Assembly: GCA_028583605.1 (NCBI GenBank)
Contig: CM053327.1
Span: 28,319,126-28,383,125, forward strand
Reading direction: 5' to 3'
DNA from: Dastarcus helophoroides
Taxonomy: Eukaryota > Arthropoda > Insecta > Coleoptera > Bothrideridae
DNA length: 64,000 nt
In this document: piece after piece, positions 12,501 through 24,219 of the stretch
Numbering within the stretch: position 1 is the first letter of the stretch
Layout of the letters: every line of letters starts with the position of its first letter
Program-made: the position numbers and the translations under genes
Notes under the pieces: generated by a model
Database searches by the model: none
What the model was told of the DNA's origin: nothing
Seen by the model: the letters and a program-made list of their open reading frames with translations, nothing else

Positions 12501-15500
12501 AAAAAGATATGCCTGTTTATGCTGCCAGATGTGATTGTTAACGTCACAGAGGCGGAATTTTTAAAAATTGAAATTTTACGAATGCTTTCATTTCTGTATG
12601 ACGTACGTTGAAAATTGTTTTGTTAACAAGTTGCACCAGAACGAAATAGATCACTTCTTTTTGCGTTTTTTCACGAGAATATTATCTGGCGGCGTTTGGC
12701 GCACCACGCAGCAATTTTTGGAAAATCCAGAGCCTGTCAGTCGTTTGCCACAGTTTGAAGAAATCTTGCCTGCAGCTCAGATGATCAACCTACCAAATGA
12801 AGCTCAGCTGCAAATCGATGATGCTCTAACGGAATTGGAAGCTTGTGACTATCGTGAATGGGTAATTTTTTAGTTTTATTGGTCCTTCTTTATTTGAACT
12901 TTATCGTATTTTCCAATTTTCTGTTTAACTTCGACGGAATTCGTTTATTCTCGAAATTTCGATTTTTTCAGAAATTTCCCAGTTTAATATACATTTGAAA
13001 GTTAAATATCTTTCCAAAATTTGGACTTTACCATCGAAATTTTGAATTAAATCATTTTTTTCTTGAGTTTAATCTACTCGTAAAGGGCAACCCCATTTTG
13101 CCTTCAAAGCACTGCGAGTAGAATGCGGAAACAAGGATAGATGACGAATTTCGAAATTTTCTCAAAATTTAAAGTTTCAGCTTTATTGAAAACTGGATTT
13201 TTTTTTAAAATCATTTTCTAGTAATTTCTGCTTTCAAACCTATCAGATTAAAATGTTTAATTTCAAATTTCTCCTATTGTTGGTTAGAAAGTAATAAATT
13301 TGAAGTTTTAAATTGGAAGCTCAAAGTTTTAGGGGAGAACTTTTAAGATTTACGATTAAAATCGGGTTATTCAGAAAGTTTAGATTTTGAGCTTTTTCTT
13401 AGGAAGAAAGTAATAAATTTTAATTTTGAATTGGAAATTTTGAGAAGAAAATCAAAATTTCGAGAAATATTATTGCAAAACTTTTTTTTTTAAATATCGG
13501 GCCTAAAATCAAAATTTTTGGTGTCATTAATTAAAAGAGTTCAAATATGTAGTTGAAACTGCGAAAAGTAAAATTTTATGAATACAATATTTCTTGACAT
13601 TTCAAGCTTAGGGTCCAAGCTCGAAATTTTGAAAAATAAAGTTTAAAATTTGATAAAAATTTAAACTTCATACCAAATTCAAGTTTTGATTGGGATTTTC
13701 TAAAAATAAGCTCAAAATCTCTGGTTTAAATTTGAAATTTTAGGAGAAAAAGTTGAAAGTTTAGTTAAAGTGGAGTTGTCTAAAGAAGTTTAGATTTCGA
13801 GTTTGAATTCGTTATTTTGTGAAAAAAATTGAGAAGAATAAAAAAATTGAAGTTTTAGCCCTAAAAAAAGTTGAAATTTCGCATTTAAAGTAATAAATTT
13901 TAGAAAAATTCAAAATTTAAAGAAAAAAACTTAAAATTCCTAAAAAAAATGTTCAGTAGCGTAATTGTCACTCTATGCTGTCTTACTGAGATAATTCTTG
14001 ATGAAAGCTATCTGCCCCAAAAGTTGCGACTTTTTTTCGACAATCAATCAGGATTACTTTTTCTTAAAATTTCAAGAAAACTAGAATTTCGACTTTTAAT
14101 CTAGAAATTTTTAGAATGAGGAACCTCTGGATTGTCAGCGCTTGTTCACAATGTTGGGTAGCGCGTGGTACCATTCAGGTTATTTGATGGCATCCCATTT
14201 AACCTACGAAGATCTCCAAGACGTCCACAGTTACTGCCGACAGCAAGGTTTGCTACATTTATCAAGAACAGAACCGGTCAAATCCCTCGTTATCTGGAGG
14301 GAAGTATTCCCAACTTCTTGTAGGGCCAAAGAAACTCTCAAGTATAAAATTCCTGAGGGCAAAAGGTACCTACTCATAGTTGGAAGCGAGAAAGATCTTC
14401 TGACGGTTATCATGGAAGCCGGAGGATGCACGGAAGATGCTGCCCCAAATACAAAACCAAATCCTTTTTACGTTGAAGAAGCAGAAGTCACATTGACGCA
14501 TATACAGGAATTGGGACTTTTGGAACTAGCCGATCGCTTTATCGCTACCAATCCGGGCCCCCAAGTGACGGTTCCTCTACCCAACAAGAAGCGTTTAATG
14601 GATTTTGGAGCGGGACAATCCAGAGATCAGTTTGGAACTTTGAAGAAGGAAACCCATTCGTTGTTGAAACGAAGGAGCTCGGATCCGTCCATTGTTTCCT
14701 ATACTAGTTGTTACTCTGTTCCCGATGACGATGACGAATCTGAAGGGAATAGTCAAGGGGGTTATAGCGAAAAGAGTGATAACACCGATGATGTTCCTAG
14801 TAGATTATCAGTGGAGAAGAAAACCAAGTTCGGGTCCAATGAGGAAGGTTCAGATGGAGAGGAATTTGGGGTACGTTTTACGAAGTTTGATTCATGAAAA
14901 CTGTTTTTCTTTGGTCCTACCCAAAAGACTTTTTTGAGTAGAACCAACCTTTGCACGGGCGTAGACAGGATTTCCTTCAAGGGGGGCAACAATCATTTTG
15001 AAGAATTCATGGACAAAAAAAAACATTCTGGCCGAATAATGTGTATTTTTTAAAAACTATACGAACAGCGGGATCGAATTTGCAAAGTAAAGTCGAAATT
15101 TCGAAAAAGAATTAAAGTTTTAAACAAATTTTTCATCGAAATTTTGAAAAAGTGGAAATGTCAAAGGAGACGAAATTTGCAAAAGTCAATTTTTGTAAAA
15201 ATGGTAATTTCCAGAACAATTCGAATTTAGGTAAAAAAATGCAACTTTCAAAAATATTTGTCTAAGAACTTTTGCTTTATTTAAATTTTGTCATATTCTT
15301 GAAATCTACAAAAAACTTTTTTTCCAAATTTTCTAAAAATATTCTCAGATTTTTGGAATTCTAATCAAATTTCGATTCATTTTTAGAAAAATGAACGAAT
15401 TCTGTGAAAAAGTGGAATTATTTAAATAAAAATCAATTTTAAATGGAAGTGCCAAAAAATAAAAAATATTGAATTTTGGAATAAAAATCAAAATTTGGAG

Positions 15501-18500
15501 AATAATATAAAATACGGAAAACAAGATGAAATTATAGGAAATCAAGTTTAAAAAACAAATTCAGATAAAGAGATTTTTTAAAAAATACATCGAAATTTCG
15601 AGAAAAGGATCGAACTTCCTAGAAAATATTTAAAATTTCCAAGAGGAAGTGCATTTAAAAGAAAGTAAGAATAAAGTTCCACAAAAAAAAGAATAAAGTA
15701 GAAAATTCGAAAGACGAATTTCGAAAAAAAAAATTTGGAAAAGTCAATATTTTTAGTAAATTATATTAAAAATCAAAAGCTAACCTTCCTCAAAAACCCA
15801 AAGAAATGTCCACAATTCGAAATATTCAAAATTTTTAAAGGTCTTATTTTGCGAAAAGACGCAATTTTCAGAAAAAGCTGATTTTGAGAAGGAAAAATCG
15901 GAATTTTCAGAAACATTGCTCTCAAAATTTAAAATTCAGTAAAGTCGTTAAATTTACAAGAAATGTTTTTCTCGAAATATCCAAAAATATTTTTCTCAAC
16001 ATTTTTATTAACATTTCAAATCGAAATTTTAAAAAAGGAGGAAAATTCAAATTTTAAGAAAATGACAGTTTTAAGAGAAATGGTCAAAATTTTGAGAAAA
16101 AAGACGAATTTACCAGAAAAAAGGCGAAATTTCTAGAAATATTAAATATCGGATATTGAGATAAAAATCAAAATTTCGTGAAATTAACTTATTTCGAAAA
16201 TTCCGACTTTAAAAATCTCCACTTTTTCTCGAAATTTTGCCTTTTTATTCCAAATTTTAATTTTTTTATAATTTTCGAAAATTTCGTTATTTTATAAAAA
16301 TTTCGACCCTTTTCAAAAGTTGGAATTTTTTAAATATTTTGCCTTTTTCTAAAAATTTTAACTTTCTAAAAATTAATTCGACTCTTCTCTAAAGAAATCA
16401 ATTTTTATGAAAAATTTTGACTGTTGAAAATTTGGACATTTTACAATTTCTGTTATTTTCAAAATTAACTTTATTTATTAATAAACTAGTCAAAATTCCT
16501 AGAAACTCAAATTCTAAAAGGTCAACATTTTCATAAAATGCTAAACGTTCAGAAAAATATCGGAATTCTGAAAAAGGCGAAATTTCGAGAAAACTTCCAA
16601 AAATAGACAATAAATTCAAAATTTTCCAGAGAAAGTCAAATTTTTTAGGAAAAGAAGTCGAAATTTTAAAAAAAAGTTTTCGAAATTCCAAGAAAAAAAC
16701 GAAATTACGAGAAAATGATCGAAATTTTACGAAAAAGATCTAAAATGAGAAAAAAGCGTTTAATATTAGGGAGAATTCGAAATATCCTAGAGTTAGATTT
16801 TGTAAAATTTTGGAAAAAGTAAATTTTAGAAGAAAAAAATCGAAATTTGAAGAAAAACATTGAAAATTCCTGGGTCAATATTTATTTTCTATTGACTGCT
16901 TGAGTTAAAGGGAAGACAGGCACTCTATTGTGCCTCAACGTCAAAAAATGTCCAATATTATGATACACGTCGAAATTCTAACAAACGAGTTTTAAGAGAA
17001 ATGGTCAAAATTTTGAGAAAAAAGACGAATTTACCAGGAAAAAGGCGAAATTTCTAGAAATATTAAATATCGGATATTGAGATAAAAATCAAAATTTCGT
17101 GAAATTAACTTTATTGCCAAAATTCCGACTTCCAAATTTTCACTTTTTCTCGAAAGTTTGCCTTTTTTCCAAATTTTAACTTTTTTATAATTTTCGAAAA
17201 TTTCTATCTTTTATAAAAACTTCGACTTTTTTCAAAAGTTGGAATTCTTTAAATATTTTACCTTTTTCTAAAAATGTAAACTTTCTAAAATTTAATTCGA
17301 TTCTTCTCTAAAGAAATCAATTTTTATGAAAAATTTTGACTCTTGAAAATTTGGACATTTTAAAATTTCTGTTATTTTCAAAATTAACTTTATTTATTAA
17401 TAAACTAGTCAAAATTCCTAGAAAATCAAATTCATAAAATGCTAAACGTTCAGAAAAATATCGGAATTCTGAAAAAGGCGAATTTCGAGAAAACTTCCAA
17501 AAATACACAACAAATTCAAAATTTTCCAAAGAAATTAAAATTTTTTAGGAAAGAAAGTCGAATTGAAAAAACGGTTCTCCAAATTCCGAGAAAAAGACGA
17601 AATTACGAGAAGATAATTGAAATTACGAGAGAATGATCGAAATTTTACGAAAAAGATCTAAATTGAAAATAGCGCTTAATATTAGGGAGAATTCAAAATT
17701 TCCTAGAGTTAGATTTTATAAAATTTTAGAAAAATTAAATGTTAGAAAAAAAATCGAAATTTGAAGAAAAACATTGAAAATTGCTGGGTCAATATTTATT
17801 TTCTATTGACTGCTGAAGAGAGTTAAATTTTTTAGGAAAGAAAGTCGAAATTTTGAAAAAAAGGTTCTCTAAATTCCAAGAAAAAGACGAAATTACGAGA
17901 AAATGTTGGAAATTACGAGAGAATGATCGAAATTTTACGAAAAAGATCCAAATTGAGAAAAAGCGCTTAATATAAGGAAAAATTCGAAATTTCCTAGAGT
18001 TAGATTTTGTAAAATTTTAGAAAAATCAAATGTTAGAAAAAAAACCGAAATTTGAAGAAAAACATTGAAAATTCCGGGGTCAATATTTATTCTCTATTCA
18101 CTGCTGGAGAGAACGTCAAATTTTTTAGGAAAGAAAATCGAAATTTTGAAAAAAAGGTTCTTCAAATTTCAATAAAAAGACGAAATTACGAGAAAATGAT
18201 TGAAATTACGAGAGAATGATCGAAATTTTACGAAAAAGATCTAAATTGAGAAAAAGCGCTTCATATGAGGGAAAATTCGACATTTCCTAGAGTTAGATTT
18301 TATAAAATTTTAGAAAAATCGAATGTTAGAAAAAAATCGTAATTTGAAGAAAAACATTGAAAATTCCTGAGTCAATATTTATTTTCTATTGACTGCTGGA
18401 GAAAAAGTCAAATTTTTTAGGAAAGAAAGTCGAAATTTTGAAAAAAAGGTTCTCTAAATTCCAAGAAAAAGACGAAAATACGAGAAAATGTTTAATTGCG

Positions 18501-21500
18501 AGAGAATGATCGAAATTTTACGAAAAAGATCTAAATTGAGAAAAAGCGCTTAATATTAGGGAGAATTCGAAATTTCCTAGAGTTAGATTTTATAAAATTT
18601 TGAAATGTTAGAAAGAAAATCGAAATTTGTAGAAAAACATTAAAAATTCCTGGGTTAATATTTATTTTTTATTGACTGCTGGAGTTAAAGGAACGATAGA
18701 CACTCTACCGTGCTTCAACTTCAAAAAATGCCCAATATTGTGATACACGTCGAAATTTTAACAAACAAGTTGAAACTCAGAAATTTGGATTAACCAAAAG
18801 ATACAATTTACGAAGACAATTTTTTCGTATTTGGTCTTTTCATAAAAATACTAAATTTCCAAAAAATATATTTTTTTATCAGAAGATCGCCCAGATTTCG
18901 AGGAAAAGGCAAATTTTAATAAAAAGGCTGAACTTTTCCGAATTAGAAAAAAGTCGAAATTTTCACAAAAAGTCGAATTTCGGGAAATGGTGAAATTAAA
19001 ACAAAAAACGATGAACTTTGACAAAATTATTTTTGATAAAAGAGATCGAATTTTATGAATAAATGCGGAATTTCAAAAGAAAAAGGCAAATTTTGCAAAA
19101 TGATGAAATTTAAAAAGAAAAGTCGAAATTTCGAAAAAATGTTTCAAGTAAAGAAAGAATTTTGAAGACCAAAAGAAAATTTTTGAAATAAGGCCTCCAG
19201 TTGAATAAATCAGGGCTTCGAACCGTTATTTTTTTCTTTCTGGTTTTCGGTTTTTGTTCCAACAAAAATTTCAGTTCCGGTTTTTGTTCCGACAAAAATA
19301 ACGATTTTTTCCGATTTTCGGTTGATTCCAGGTGACTCATTTTTTTGATTTTTCAAAAGTGTTTCGTATTAAAAATTGATATTCAAACATAACTTAGAAA
19401 ATGTTCTGTCTTTTTTTTTCTTTAATATTACAATATGTAACTACTCCGACTGCCTAAAATTTAAGGAAAATATTTTTTATTTTTCAAGTTAAAAAATTTC
19501 AAGCTGTAACCCTGGATTTTGAGTTCAATTTGAGTACAAATTTCAAGAAAAACCTAAACATTATAAAAAACTAAATCGGAATTTCGAGTTTAGAAATTTT
19601 AAATTTAAATTGTAGACCCTTATTGATCGGAAACATTACTATTATTGATTTTATTTCACATTTCTCGGGTAAATATTCTCAAACTGGCTCGCACAATTGT
19701 TAAATTTAAATTTAAACTCGGAATTTTCATAAAAATCTTAAATTATATACCCGAGAGTTAAAAAGTTCTAAAATATACAAAATTTGGCGATTAAAATCGA
19801 AAATTTGAGAGACTTTTCTTTCATAATTTTGGTTTTCTAGCCAAGTTTTGATTTTGATTCGCTTTTTCTAACGAAAGTGATTTTTGCTGTTTTGACTTTG
19901 TTTTCTTGAACTTTGGATTAAAAAGATCAAATAAAAAAATAAATGAAAATGAAAAAGACTAAGAAATGTAAAATGAAAAGTTTTAAATTGAGATTTTGAT
20001 GAAACAGTCAAAATTTCAAAAATGAACTTCAGAATTTAACAGACAAATGTTCAAAATGTATACTTTAATTTAGAAATATTGACCTTAAACCCAAATATTC
20101 GATTTTTTTCTGGAAATGTTGCTGAAAACTTAAAGATCTCTAAAAAAAAGTAACATTTTTTAGATAGTTTTGGTTAGTGTATTTAGCTTCTTTCGATATT
20201 GTTAAAGTTCCAAATTTAAATTTGTATGTACTTTTTACTATTTTTTTTCTCTAAAATTTTGACTTTAAATAAAATTTAGTGTTTCTCTAGCAAGTATAAC
20301 CCTTTTTATCAACATGTTGACTTTTATTCTTTAACTCTAGACATTATTCTAGAAATTTTGAGTTAAAATTCGGACTATAAGTTTAAGTATGGAAGTGTCA
20401 AGTTTTAGCTCGAAAACTCGAAAATTTCCAGGACTTGAAATTGTGACATTAATTTTGAAAAATTGTTAATCATAAATTTAGTTGCTTTTTCCTCAAAATT
20501 TAGTCTTTTTCCAGTTACTTTAATTTTTTTCTTGAAATTTGGATATTCTTTCGAGATTTTGAATTATGATTTAAAATAAAAAATAAAAGAATATTCAAAT
20601 TCAAATTAGCATTTTTGCATTTGAAATCTAATTTCTGCTAACAGTGGCGGCTAGTCCTAAAAAAAATTGGAGGTTGCAAAGAAACACCTACAAAAAATAG
20701 ACCGAAATTATATTTACTGTTAAAGTGTTCGTTTTATTTATTTACAACAAAAACCAACTTATTATAAGGGGAAGTCCATACGACGATATTTACCACTTGC
20801 AATTTTATTGATAACTTTAGATTTAAGTCGGGTATTCTTGGTTATTACATTATGGTTTGCAGTGCTACGTACAACCTAATGCTGCTTATGGGCGCGTTCT
20901 CAAACCAACCAAAATATTAGCTAACGCGCAAATGTGTACATGTAACACAAAGGTTGCAATCTAGCGCGCAAACCCTGCAAACCAAATAACATAATATCTA
21001 TCAAACAGGAACGAATCAGGGGAATTTGCTACACTCGGTAGAATGTTTAGTTGTTTGACAATGGTAAATGCGTTATTTATTATGACAATGAACAAACATT
21101 ATTTTGTTTTTATCCCAGTGTTAGTTTTTTTTGGCGGTTGTGCAAACCTGCAAACCTTAGCACCAGCCGCCACTGTCTGCTAATATTTTTAGCCAAAATT
21201 CGAAATTTTTATTTTAAATGTATATTTTAAGCGTAAAAATAAAAAATCCACAACAAATGCAATTTCAATTATTTCTAAACTTCAATTTTCTACAGAAAAA
21301 TTGAAATTTCAAAATCAACGTCAAATTTTTCAGAAAAAAAGCGAATTTCAATTTTAAAGACAAAATTATAGGAAAAATTCTAGCTGTAGCTAAAAATTTT
21401 ATGAAGAGATTTAACATTTTGAGAATCGATCGATCGAAAATTTTAAGGAGCAAAGAGCCGAACTTTTGTGTTTATAATACCAGAAGTTTCGCGAAAAAAA

Positions 21501-24219
21501 TTAATATTTAAAAAAACACAATTTGGACGTCTAAATTCTAAACAATCTGAAAAAAAATATCGCAATTTTGGGGCTAAAGTTGAAATCTTGGAAAAAAATC
21601 AAAGTTTTAAGAATAAAATTTACTAGAATAGTGTAAACAAAATCGTTGGAAGTTTAAACTAGACACTTTCTAAGATATCATCATTTAAAGATCCAATTTT
21701 ACTAATTGCAAGAGTCCATCTTTGAACTGAAATATAATATTGTATTTTTTCCCTGAAATTTTGATTCAAAATTTAAAAATTTCAAAGTTAATTTTGAAGT
21801 AGCGAGATTTCAGCGAACATTTTAAGAAAAAAATCATATCTTGGAATTTTAGGAAGTCATAAGAATTTAAATTTCAGATTCCGAAAAAAAATTAAATACT
21901 AAAAAAAGTGGAATTCGAAAGAATAAATAGACAAAAAATCGAAAAATTGACTAGTAACTTTAAAAAAGAGAGATATCAAATTAGGAAATGAAAATCGAAG
22001 TTTAAGGAAAGAAGTAAATTTAAAGTTTTCTACAAAAAGTTCAAATTTCCAGAAAAACTCTAATTAGCAAATAAAATCGTAAGAAAAGCCGATTTTCCCT
22101 GAATGAAAAACACTCTACTGCTTTATTTTAAAATTAAAACGGAGGATATTTTTTTATTTTAAATTTGAAATTTTAAGAGAAGAAAAGAAATATTTCGACT
22201 TATATCCAGATAAAAGTCGAAATTTCAAGAAAATTTTGAAAAAAGATTCAAGTTAAAACTTAAAATTTTAATTTGGCTTAAAATTTTAATTTGGCTTAAA
22301 ATTTTAATTTGGCTTAAAATTTTAATTTGACTTAAAATTTATAATAATACATAAAGTCAACACTTTCTAGAAACTGTGGAAATTGTTAGTTTCCAATATA
22401 ATTTTTAAACAGAAATGATAAAGTGAAAGTAAACTCTTAATTTTGAGATCAAAGTTGCAAGAATTTGTGTAAAATTTTGAAAAAGAAATTGAAATTTCTA
22501 TGAAAAAATTCCTCACTTAAGGGTAAAATAAAAACTGTTTTAAGTACATGAATTCAACGAACCGAAATAAACCGATATTTTATCCGGTTTCGCTCCGGTT
22601 TTCGAAAATAACGATTTTTTTTCGGTTTCCGGCTTTCGGTTCAGTTCCGGTTCGAAGCCCTAGAATAAATACAATTAAATTTTTGATTTGCTGTATGAAC
22701 CAGAGGGGACAGCCCTATTCTAGCTACGCCTATGTCTTTTTAACTAGAAGACTTAGAATTATCTCTCGTTTGCAGGAGAGTCTTGATATTTCAGAGATTC
22801 GCCAGACTTTACTCTCCGAAACTGAAGATATCCAACCAGTTCAAATAACTTCAGGAAGTGAAAATGTTCTCTATCATTTTGTCCAGTTCGATAAATTGGA
22901 AGGAGTCATAATTAGTCCACCCGAGTGTCAAGTTCAGTCGCAAACGAGAGAAATTATATTATCAAATTTTCGACTGTGCTGCCAAAAAATACATAATTTG
23001 TTTCAAAACACTTTGAGGTTTAAGGTAGGTATGTCAATTGTTACTTTTTTAACAGCAATCCTTTTTGTAAGAAGAATGTTTAAGATTTGGTGAAACGGAC
23101 TGGTCCTTGGTTATCTTCAAAAATTGAAATACAAATCTTGTCCCCTGAAACCAAGAAAGATTAAAAAACACAACAAAGGTTACTCTGTATCTCTCTGAAG
23201 ATGATAGCTTGTCAAAAGGCGTTAGAGCAACCTTTGTTGTGTTTTTTAATCTTTCTTGGTTTCGGGGCGACAAGATTTGTATTTCAATTTTAGAATGTTT
23301 AAAAACCTTTTAAACATATTGCGTTTGTTCCCAAATTTTTCTCAACTGAGGGCTGGTAAATTCAATAATATAAACAAAAATATTATTTGTAGATAACAAT
23401 GACAAAAAAACCATAATTAACAGTTCGGTCACCTTCAAGTGGATAATCGATTCAAAGGCCAACATGAGAACAACTCGAAATATACATTAGGCACAAAAAT
23501 ATTTAAAAAATTCCAAATTTTTAGGTGATTTTCAAACGGCTGTAACTATGAAAAATAGCCCCAGAGAAAAATTAAAAAAAGCAAATTAAGACCCCAAGTT
23601 TCTAGTTTTCGTATCTTGAATTCAAACTGTTTTAGCGTCAACAGTTTTTAAATATTTATAAAAAAATCATCATCCAAAAATGTTTCCTAAAGCTTGTACA
23701 CTCTTGAAAAATGTCCATGAACTTTATAATTTTTTCCGGTGATTCCATCATAATAGTAGATAATCTAACTTAATTTTTCGTTGAGTTGTCGTCGTTCCAA
23801 ACAGAAAGGTCATTTTTGCCCTGGATAATATTATGTAATAACTCGAGAAATAATAATTGTAATGCAAATAATTTGTGGTATATTAATCACTTATTATTTT
23901 TTTAAGGATATGTCAAGCCAAGAGATGGCTAAATCTGTGATGAACAAAAGTCTGATAGCAATTAAAGAGCATGGGATTATGTTCGAATGTCCTTTCCTTG
24001 ATGAACGAGAGTCCAGCAAGAAGAACAAGATCGCTTTTTGGGTCATAGGGTTCGCATTGTTAATTGCATTAATACATTTTGTTATCATTATTTTGTTACA
24101 GGCGACTCTTTTACGTGCCTCATGCCCGAGAATTTTACGTCTGTTACAATGATAATATTCCGCAAAATCTCATCGAAATCGCATTTAAAATGAATCTTGA
24201 TTTACCCGAAAGACATTGA
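9539..24219 (+). CDS. in: inturned (planar cell polarity effector), seven exons
   Basis: Exons are 9539-9654, 11571-11932, 11981-12861, 14115-14870, 22776-23024, 23907-24049 and 24102-24219, about 874 residues in all. Every junction is GT-AG. The acidic-serine N-terminus leads into PEWDSVIDQ. A PDZ-like domain (LMVTGFLPDSPV, VKVGDWLKSINN) follows, then longin-type domains with GIRGMFITINHLLADI and LWREVFP-like IWREVFP, and C-terminal GSENVLYHFV, KEHGIMFECP and FYVCYNDN. With Fuzzy and Fritz, Inturned forms the CPLANE complex at the base of cilia and at wing-hair sites. Exon 3 is not one open frame: it shifts by -1 between 12226 and 12270 and by +1 near 12600, so the two cancel. Homology is clear on both sides of each break. 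Intron 4 is 7.9 kb and full of hAT and tandem repeats. AATAAA lies at 24534-24539. Confidence 0.9.
10403..10634. mobile_element. foldback element with hammerhead-like core, copy A
   Basis: An inverted-repeat element of 232 bp in inturned intron 1, flanked by the perfect 11-bp duplication AGTCGATATCT at 10392-10402 and 10635-10645. Both arms carry GTCCCCTGCAACCAAGAAAG-type sequence. The plus-strand core at about 10487-10533 reads CTCT, CTGAAAA, a GATGGC-TTG-GCTATC hairpin, GAA, ACGCGT, then CGAG. Compared with copy C, one helix pair has become G-U, which keeps the pairing. The CTGANGA motif has lost its G. Confidence 0.85.
10646..11570. repeat. AT-rich quasi-repeat in inturned intron 1
   Basis: The stretch is built from loose variants of CGAAATTTTGA and AAATTTCGACTTTTT about 15-25 bp apart. 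No transposon ends or genes are seen. Confidence 0.5.
13068..13144. repeat. dispersed 80-bp repeat, inverse copy at 41027-41110
   Basis: About 77 bp, including AAGGGCAACCCCATT and GCACTGCGAGTAGAATGCGG, match the complement of 41027-41110 closely. The surroundings of the two copies differ (inturned intron 3; epoxide hydrolase intron 1), so this is a mobile or dispersed sequence rather than a local duplication. Confidence 0.7.
14871..16060. repeat. AT-rich quasi-repeat at the start of inturned intron 4
   Basis: After the donor at 14871, a G-rich patch, CACGGGCGTAGACAGGATTT (about 14954), resembles the end of a common insect DNA transposon. The rest is GAAATTTTGA-type quasi-repeat with no genes. 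Confidence 0.45.
16060..18760. repeat. tandem duplication (about 0.92 kb) with amplified 290-bp subunit
   Basis: The block beginning GTTTTAAGAGAAATGGTCAA recurs 918 bp later (about 16068 and 16986). Within the second copy a subunit ending TTATTTTCTATTGACTGCTG is repeated about every 290 bp, with ends near 17810, 18100, 18392 and 18675. Each subunit carries CCTAGAGTTAGATTTT and GAAGAAAAACATTGAAAATT. No open frame is conserved between units. Confidence 0.85.
20642..21175. mobile_element. nested nonautonomous hAT element (534 bp)
   Basis: The inverted ends begin CAGTGGCGGCT and match at about 17 of 19 positions. A perfect 8-bp duplication, TCTGCTAA, lies at 20634-20641 and 21176-21183. The interior has GCGCGCAAACC- and CTGCAAACC-type motifs and no coding frame. 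It is younger than the 19211-22662 element that it interrupts. Confidence 0.88.
22259..22342. repeat. 18-bp minisatellite, about 4.5 copies
   Basis: The unit TTAAAATTTTAATTTGGC is repeated head to tail almost without change, and the last copy has GAC in place of GGC. The near identity suggests recent expansion. It lies inside the 3.45 kb hAT-like element. Confidence 0.9.
23084..23291. mobile_element. foldback element with hammerhead-like core, copy B
   Basis: 208 bp, flanked by the perfect 11-bp duplication AGAATGTTTAA at 23073-23083 and 23292-23302, in inturned intron 5. Both arms are long: GGACTGGTCCTTGGTTATC and TGAAACCAAGAAAGATTAAA on the left and their complements on the right. The core CTGAAGATGATAGCTTG is kept, but the second half of the hairpin has decayed, so this copy could not fold fully. 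Confidence 0.88.

Larger units (their letters stand above)
19211..22662. mobile_element. large nonautonomous hAT-like element (3.45 kb)
   Basis: It starts CAGGGCTTCGAACCG at 19211 and ends with CGGTTCGAAGCCCTA at 22662. A perfect 8-bp duplication, GAATAAAT, lies at 19203-19210 and 22663-22670. Both subterminal regions are rich in CGGTTTTCGGTT-like motifs, as hAT subterminal repeats often are. There is no transposase frame. The interior is AT-rich quasi-repeat that contains a second hAT insertion at 20642-21175. It lies in inturned intron 4. Confidence 0.82.

Noticed and set aside
22548..22775. N-terminal part of the open frame before the inturned exon
   Set aside because: It reads through the hAT element end and the intron. 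The acceptor TTTGCAG at 22775 and homology start the exon at 22776.
24050..24152. Read-through of the inturned frame past 24049
   Set aside because: A 52-bp GT-AG intron (24050-24101) gives RLFYVPHAREFYVCYND, which matches the Inturned C-terminus; the read-through does not.
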